Below are positions 6,417 to 10,214 of a stretch of DNA of 10,214 nucleotides, in pieces. Source of the DNA: Iamia sp035575815 (lineage in GTDB: Bacteria > Actinomycetota > Acidimicrobiia > Acidimicrobiales > Iamiaceae); assembly GCF_035575815.1 (NCBI RefSeq), contig NZ_DATLXO010000043.1:1-10214 (forward strand), in the 5' to 3' direction. The translations under genes and the position numbers were made by a program. The notes under the pieces were generated by a model. It was not told the DNA's origin. It saw only the letters and a program-made list of their open reading frames with translations, and made no database searches. Each line of letters opens with the position of its first letter. Within the stretch, counting starts at the first letter, position 1.

Positions 6417-8002
6417 CCCCGGTCATCCACGCCTCGATCCGACCGTGCCCGCTCGATGTCGACGCGTGCCAGGACAGGAGCATCCCGCCCGGTGCCGGTG
6501 GAGGAGGGGGTGGCCTCGGCCGTCGAGGTCTCCGAGAGCGTCTCGTGGTACTCCTCCTCGACGTTGACCTCCCAGACGTCGTGGCCGGCACCGGTGACGA
6601 TGTTCTCCACCGTCAGCATGGCGGTGAACATGCTGTGGTCCTGGTTGTTGTACCGGAACATGCCGTTGCGGCCCACGGGGTGGACGTTGGGGGCGTGGCG
6701 CTCGAGCCAGCGGCGCAGCACCTTGACGTTGTCCTGGTAGTGCTCGTCGTAGGTCGGATACGCCTTCGGCATGCGGACCACGTAGCCCTTCTCGACCCGT
6801 GACGGCTCGACCAGGTTGAGGGCGGCGAGCTCGCGCTTGCCCTGCTCGACGAGGTCCTCGTCGGTCGAGGTCCACATGCGGTCGCCCTCGAAGACGAAGT
6901 ACTCGAGGCCGAGGACGTTGCGTCCCTCCTTGACCAGGTACGGCGACCAGGAGCCGAAGTTCTGGATCCGTCCGACCTCGACCTTCGGGTCGTGGACGTA
7001 GATCCAGTTGTCGGTCCACGGGATGTCGTCGTCGGGCACCACGAGGGCGATGGTGAGGAAGTCGCGGTAGGCGAGGCCGTCGGCGGCAGCCATCACGTCG
7101 GCCGGCGGCGGCGGGTCCATGGCCAAGAGCAGCTGGGAGATCGGCATGGAGGAGATCACGTGGCCCGCCGGGTGGGTGCTGGAGGTGCCGTCGGGATGGG
7201 TCGCGGTGACCTCGACGGCGAAGCCGTCGGTGTGGCGGATCTTGGTGACGCGGGTCTCCATGTGGACCATCGAGCCCTGGGCCTCGACCTTGTCGCGGCA
7301 GACCTCCCACATCATCCCGGGCCCGTACTTCGGGTACTGGAACTCCTCGATCAGCGAGGCGATGTCCTTCTGGTTCCGCTTGGGCAGCAAGGCGTTGACG
7401 ATCGCCTTGCCGAGGGAGAGCTCCTTGATGCGCTGGGCGGCCCAATCGGCGGGCATCGAGCTGACCGGCACCCCCCAGACCTTCTCGGTGTAGGTCTTGA
7501 AGAACGTGCGGTACAGGCGCCAGCCGAAGCGGGCGACGAGCCAGCCCTCGTAGTTGGTCTGGTCCTTCGGCGGGCGGACCCGGGCCCACCCGTAGGAGGC
7601 CACGCAGCGCACGGCTTCGACCGGTCCGAGGTTCTTCAGCGCGTTCGACGCCTTCAGCGGGTAGTCGAAGAACTTGCCGTCGTAGAAGATGCGGCTCTTG
7701 CGGGGGCGGAGGAGGAAGTCCTCCGCGGGGAGGATCTCGTGCCAGAGGTCCTCGACCTCCTTCACCTTGGTGAAGAAGCGGTGGCCCCCGATGTCGAAGC
7801 GCCACCCGTCGCGCTCGGGGCTGCGGCTGATGCCGCCGACGATGTCGTCGGCCTCGAGGATCGTGGACGGCACGCCGTACTTGTGGAGCTGGTAGGCCGC
7901 GGTCAGGCCGGCGGGGCCGGCTCCGATGACCACGACGTCACCTTCGACTCCGGGGGGGTGGGGCACGTCGTCGGGGCGGGGGGCGGGGGTTTCGGCGCTC
8001 AT
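6413..8002 (-). CDS. FAD-dependent amine oxidase / UDP-galactopyranose mutase-related flavoenzyme
   Basis: This 529-residue cytoplasmic protein has an N-terminal Rossmann fold for FAD: VVVIGAGPAGLTAAYQL (23-39), with acidic Glu50 ending the second strand, then IVGGISR (54-60). GGHRFFTK (72-79) and a C-terminal FRYNNQDHSMF (449-459) are characteristic of the NAD(P)/FAD-dependent oxidoreductases often annotated as protoporphyrinogen-oxidase-like or UDP-galactopyranose-mutase-like in polysaccharide loci. It is longer than classical mutases (about 370-400 residues), and the redox or isomerase reaction cannot be assigned from sequence. The last 40 or so residues are Ser/Thr/Asp/Arg-rich and probably disordered. 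Unlike most genes here, there is no TANNNT box just before the ATG; a weak AGAGAGA lies about 12 bases upstream, so this mRNA may have a leader. It is coupled by GTGA overlap to the small membrane protein and divergent from the acyltransferase. Confidence 0.85.
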   Translation of the reverse strand: MSAETPAPRPDDVPHPPGVEGDVVVIGAGPAGLTAAYQLHKYGVPSTILEADDIVGGISRSPERDGWRFDIGGHRFFTKVKEVEDLWHEILPAEDFLLRPRKSRIFYDGKFFDYPLKASNALKNLGPVEAVRCVASYGWARVRPPKDQTNYEGWLVARFGWRLYRTFFKTYTEKVWGVPVSSMPADWAAQRIKELSLGKAIVNALLPKRNQKDIASLIEEFQYPKYGPGMMWEVCRDKVEAQGSMVHMETRVTKIRHTDGFAVEVTATHPDGTSSTHPAGHVISSMPISQLLLAMDPPPPADVMAAADGLAYRDFLTIALVVPDDDIPWTDNWIYVHDPKVEVGRIQNFGSWSPYLVKEGRNVLGLEYFVFEGDRMWTSTDEDLVEQGKRELAALNLVEPSRVEKGYVVRMPKAYPTYDEHYQDNVKVLRRWLERHAPNVHPVGRNGMFRYNNQDHSMFTAMLTVENIVTGAGHDVWEVNVEEEYHETLSETSTAEATPSSTGTGRDAPVLARVDIERARSDRGVDDRG

Positions 8003-8090
8003 CTGACGGTGGTGTCTCTCTCGCGGTCTCGGCGGGGCCGACGGCCCTCCGGCGCGCGGGGATCACCGCGACCGGACAGGAGCCGACCAG

Positions 8091-8096
8091 TACAGT
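8091..8096 (+). promoter_or_regulatory. -10 element (TACAGT) of the acyltransferase gene, leaderless
   Basis: TACAGT ends 9 bases before the ATG at 8106, slightly longer than the 7 to 8 elsewhere. It lies in the 103-base divergent gap (8003..8105) that must also hold the flavoenzyme promoter. The surrounding ccagtacagtgcgg contains overlapping short palindromic steps, but no clear operator is seen. Confidence 0.5.
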
Positions 8097-8105
8097 GCGG
8101 TCCTC

Positions 8106-9407
8106 ATGGTCAGCCGTCCCGCGGACATCCCGACGACACTGCCGACCGACCCGGTCGAGGGTACTCGCGTGGTCGGCCGGGCTCGGTATTTCCCGTGCTT
8201 CGAGGGGCTGCGAGCGCTCGCCGCGGGCGCGGTGGTCGTCTACCACGGCGTCACCCTCGCCGGGCCCGACGCTGCCGGTGGGCTCTACACCCCGGTGGCG
8301 GTCCTCGACATGGGCGTGTCGATCTTCTTCGTCATCTCCGGCTTCTTGCTCTACCGCCCGTTCGTGGTGGCCCGCGTCGAGGGGCGACCCGCCATCGGTG
8401 CCCACCGCTTCTGGTGGCGGCGGATCCTCCGCATCGTGCCCGCGTACTGGGCCGCGCTGACTGTGCTGTGGGCCCTGGGGTGGGTGACGGTGGGCGACCA
8501 GCCCTGGCGCTTCTACCTGTTCGTGCAGATCTACGACCCCTACACCACCCTCGCCGGCATCGTCCCGGCGTGGAGCCTGAACACCGAGATGAGCTTCTAC
8601 CTGTTCATCCCCCTCTGGGCGTTCCTCGTGCGGCGGGTTGCGAGCCGGGTCGGCGAGCCGGGGCGCCCGACGGTGGCCGTCGAGGCGGGAGGCGCCGTCG
8701 TGCTGTTCGTCGCCGGCTACGCCTCTCGCGCCGTGATGTCGGGCATCGACCGGGTCTGGGCCATCGGAGGCGACGGCCAGCCCGTGACCATGCGCCAGGT
8801 GTCGTTCTCGTGGCTGCCCAACACCGTCGACCTCTTCGCCCTCGGCATGCTCGTCGCTGTGCTCTCGGTGGCCGCCGACCGCGACCCTGCGCTCCGGGCC
8901 CGGCTCGACCGGCTGGCCCAGCCCGCCGGGGCGTGGTGGGCCGCCGCCGCCGCGACCTGGCTGGCCTTCGCCTACGGGCTGGGCGAGCCCAGCCTCAACG
9001 GCGGCTACCAGGGCGGGTACTGGCAGGCGAGGCAGGCCGCGTTCGGGCTCGTCGCCGTCACCCTCCTCGTCCCGGCCGTCTTCGGCGACCAGGACCGGGG
9101 TGTGCTGCGCTCGGGCCTGACGTCTCGCCCCGTCGTCTGGCTGGGCGCGGTGTCCTACGCCCTGTACCTGTGGCACCTCGACCTGCTGCAACAGGTGCCG
9201 GGCTGGCTCGACCGTCCCCCGGCGGAGGTCCCCATCCCGGTGCTGGTCGGCGGCGCCTTCGTCCTCGGCACGCTCGCCGCCGCGGCCAGCTGGCACGGGC
9301 TGGAGAAGCCACTGCAGGCGCTGCGGCGCGACCGGCCGGCGCTGTCGGTCGTGCCCCCACCCCTGGCCCCCGGCGACCCCGCCGATCGCGAGCCCGCCAC
9401 CCCCTGA
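8106..9407 (+). CDS. Acyltransferase 3 family membrane protein (OafA/YrhL-like)
   Basis: This 433-residue multi-span enzyme belongs to the acyltransferase-3 family, which transfers acyl groups, commonly acetyl, onto surface polysaccharides, lipids or small molecules. Landmarks: FEGLRALAAGAVVVYH (32-47) with the conserved helix-1 His47; GVSIFFVISGFLLYRPF (70-86); RRILRIVPAYW (105-115), the basic loop motif of the family; WSLNTEMSFYLFIPL (156-170) with Glu161; and SYALYLWH (350-357) near the C-terminus. Ten to eleven helices fit the usual length and no SGNH domain is attached, so any partner for substrate handling would be separate. The ATG is 9 bases after TACAGT. The protein ends in a short Pro-rich tail. 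The gene is divergent from the flavoenzyme and followed by a GT39-type gene, suggesting decoration of a surface glycan; the substrate is unknown. Confidence 0.92.
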   Translation: MVSRPADIPTTLPTDPVEGTRVVGRARYFPCFEGLRALAAGAVVVYHGVTLAGPDAAGGLYTPVAVLDMGVSIFFVISGFLLYRPFVVARVEGRPAIGAHRFWWRRILRIVPAYWAALTVLWALGWVTVGDQPWRFYLFVQIYDPYTTLAGIVPAWSLNTEMSFYLFIPLWAFLVRRVASRVGEPGRPTVAVEAGGAVVLFVAGYASRAVMSGIDRVWAIGGDGQPVTMRQVSFSWLPNTVDLFALGMLVAVLSVAADRDPALRARLDRLAQPAGAWWAAAAATWLAFAYGLGEPSLNGGYQGGYWQARQAAFGLVAVTLLVPAVFGDQDRGVLRSGLTSRPVVWLGAVSYALYLWHLDLLQQVPGWLDRPPAEVPIPVLVGGAFVLGTLAAAASWHGLEKPLQALRRDRPALSVVPPPLAPGDPADREPATP

Positions 9408-9426
9408 CACCGCCTCGGAGACCGTC

Positions 9427-9445
9427 GCCGGTCGCGGTGACCGGC
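9427..9445 (+). terminator. GC-rich hairpin after the acyltransferase, possible weak terminator
   Basis: A perfect 7-bp stem (gccggtc / gaccggc) with a 5-base loop begins 20 bases after the acyltransferase stop. There is no T-tract, so it is not a standard intrinsic terminator. In so GC-rich a sequence it could be chance, a transcript-stabilising hairpin or an operator for the next gene. Confidence 0.25.
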
Positions 9446-9482
9446 CCGGCCACCGATGCGCGTTCCGCGACCACGTGTCACC

Positions 9483-9488
9483 TACCGT
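9483..9488 (+). promoter_or_regulatory. -10 element (TACCGT) of the gene at 9496, leaderless
   Basis: TACCGT ends 7 bases before the GTG at 9496 in the 88-base gap after the acyltransferase. The spacing matches the other leaderless starts and decides the start codon of a gene with no nearby ATG or Shine-Dalgarno sequence. Confidence 0.5.
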
Positions 9489-9495
9489 TCCGCGC

Positions 9496-10214
9496 GTGCC
9501 TTCCGACGTTCCCGCCGACGACCCCGGACCGGCCCCGACCCCGACGCCGGCGGGCGACCACCGCTGGGACCCGTGGCCGGACGTCGAGGTGCCCCGGCCC
9601 CGCCAGGCGTGGGCTCGGGTTCTCGACCTCGTCGCCCTGGCGGGCGTCGCCCTCCTCGGCCTGGCCCTGCGGGTCGTCCAGCGCTCCCCGCTGTGGCTCG
9701 ATGAGGCCCTCAGCGCCAACATCGCCGCGCTGCCCCTCGGTGAGATCCCCGGGGCCCTGAGGCGCGACGGCCACCCACCGCTCTACTACGTGCTGCTCCA
9801 CGTCTGGCAGGACGTGGTCGGCGACGGCGACACCGCCGTGCGGCTCCTCTCGGGTGTGGTCGGCCTCGCCCTGATCCCCCTGGCCTTCGCCACCGCCGGA
9901 CGCATCGGCGGACGCCGAGCCGGGTGGGCGGCCGCCCTGCTCGTGACGCTCAACCCCTTCGTGCTGCGCTACGCCACCGAAGCCCGCATGTACGAGCTGG
10001 TCATGGTGCTCGTGCTGGCGGGCTGGCTCGTCGCCGACCACGCCGTGCGCCGGCCCGACCGGCCCCGCCTCGCCCTGCTCGTGGCGCTGACCGGGGCCTT
10101 GCTCTGGACCCACTACTGGGGCCTCTGGTTCGTCGCCGCCGCCGGCGTTGGCCTGCTCCTGCGAGCGTTCCTGGCCCACCGGCGGGCCCAGCGCGCCCGC
10201 CGTGATGCCTCGGT
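9496..10214 (+). CDS. GT39-type membrane glycosyltransferase, N-terminal part, leaving the window
   Basis: The frame is open from GTG 9496 to the window edge, giving 239 residues of an ArnT/protein-mannosyltransferase-like enzyme. These proteins transfer a sugar from a polyprenyl-phosphate carrier outside the membrane. A Pro/Asp-rich cytoplasmic N-terminus (1-40) is followed by helix 1 (about 43-61) and then SPLWLDEALSANIA (64-77). Its Asp69-Glu70 pair is the catalytic acidic motif of the family, the most orthodox of the four GT-C-type proteins in this window. Next come DGHPPLYYVLLHVW (91-104), TLNPFVLRYATEARMYEL (151-168) and THYWGLWF (205-212), all typical. Four or five helices are visible; family members usually run to 450-600 residues, so about half is missing. 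The start is chosen by the TACCGT box 7 bases upstream. Sugar and acceptor are unknown. Confidence 0.85.
   Translation, partial: MPSDVPADDPGPAPTPTPAGDHRWDPWPDVEVPRPRQAWARVLDLVALAGVALLGLALRVVQRSPLWLDEALSANIAALPLGEIPGALRRDGHPPLYYVLLHVWQDVVGDGDTAVRLLSGVVGLALIPLAFATAGRIGGRRAGWAAALLVTLNPFVLRYATEARMYELVMVLVLAGWLVADHAVRRPDRPRLALLVALTGALLWTHYWGLWFVAAAGVGLLLRAFLAHRRAQRARRDAS

Noticed and set aside
6379..6426. ATG at 6426 (minus) opening a 15-residue frame near the flavoenzyme stop
   Set aside because: It ends after 15 codons. The GTG at 6416 in another frame gives a longer product with strong third-position GC and a membrane helix.
6247..6567. Plus-strand frame with an ATGA overlap after the membrane glycosyltransferase
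   Set aside because: The junction looks coupled, but the product is Arg/Ser/Pro-rich low complexity and it lies antisense to the small membrane protein and the flavoenzyme 3' end, which have better coding character.
6992..9760. A 922-codon plus-strand open frame
   Set aside because: It runs antisense to the flavoenzyme and then out of frame through the acyltransferase, both of which carry clear family motifs. The translation is a compositional artefact of high GC.
1..10214. CRISPR array, tRNA, rRNA, insertion sequence, toxin-antitoxin or defence system
   Set aside because: I saw no regularly spaced repeats, no tRNA-like cloverleaf, no transposase motifs and no nuclease or defence domains in the supported genes.

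Overview
The window is very GC-rich with GC-rich third codon positions. It comes from a high-GC actinobacterium. The gene styles (GT-C membrane proteins, a GGHRFFTK flavoenzyme, mostly leaderless starts) fit Acidimicrobiia or relatives, but that placement is inference, because no rRNA or marker gene is present.

Layout. At the left edge, the first 34 codons of a minus-strand gene (1..103) run out of the window; its start faces gene 257..2242 across a divergent promoter region. A plus-strand run follows: a GT-C-like membrane protein (257..2242), a second GT-C-like membrane protein (2276..4033), a polyprenyl-phosphate-mannose-synthase-like GT2 enzyme (4071..4829) and a PMT_2/GT39-type membrane glycosyltransferase (4826..6250) joined to it by an ATGA overlap. 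Converging on this run is a minus-strand pair: an FAD-dependent amine-oxidase/UDP-galactopyranose-mutase-related flavoenzyme (8002..6413) and a 59-residue single-span membrane protein (6416..6237) joined by a GTGA overlap. Divergent from the flavoenzyme is a membrane acyltransferase-3 (8106..9407), followed by a GT39-type glycosyltransferase (9496 to the edge), which leaves the window incomplete.

How the genes may work together. The GT2 enzyme would load a sugar, probably mannose, onto a polyprenyl phosphate on the cytoplasmic face. Multi-span GT-C enzymes would use such lipid-linked sugars outside the membrane. The acyltransferase could decorate the product, and the flavoenzyme resembles enzymes of surface-polysaccharide loci. 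The best overall reading is a cell-envelope glycan or glycoprotein assembly region; the actual product cannot be read from the sequence.

The strongest pattern beyond the genes is at the starts. Six of the nine genes have a TANNNT hexamer 7 to 9 bases before the start codon and no Shine-Dalgarno sequence, as expected for leaderless mRNAs. This pattern moves one start (257 rather than 245 or 188), supports a TTG start (2276) and a GTG start (9496), and reveals the edge gene at 103. Two more genes start by stop/start overlap; only the flavoenzyme fits neither pattern.
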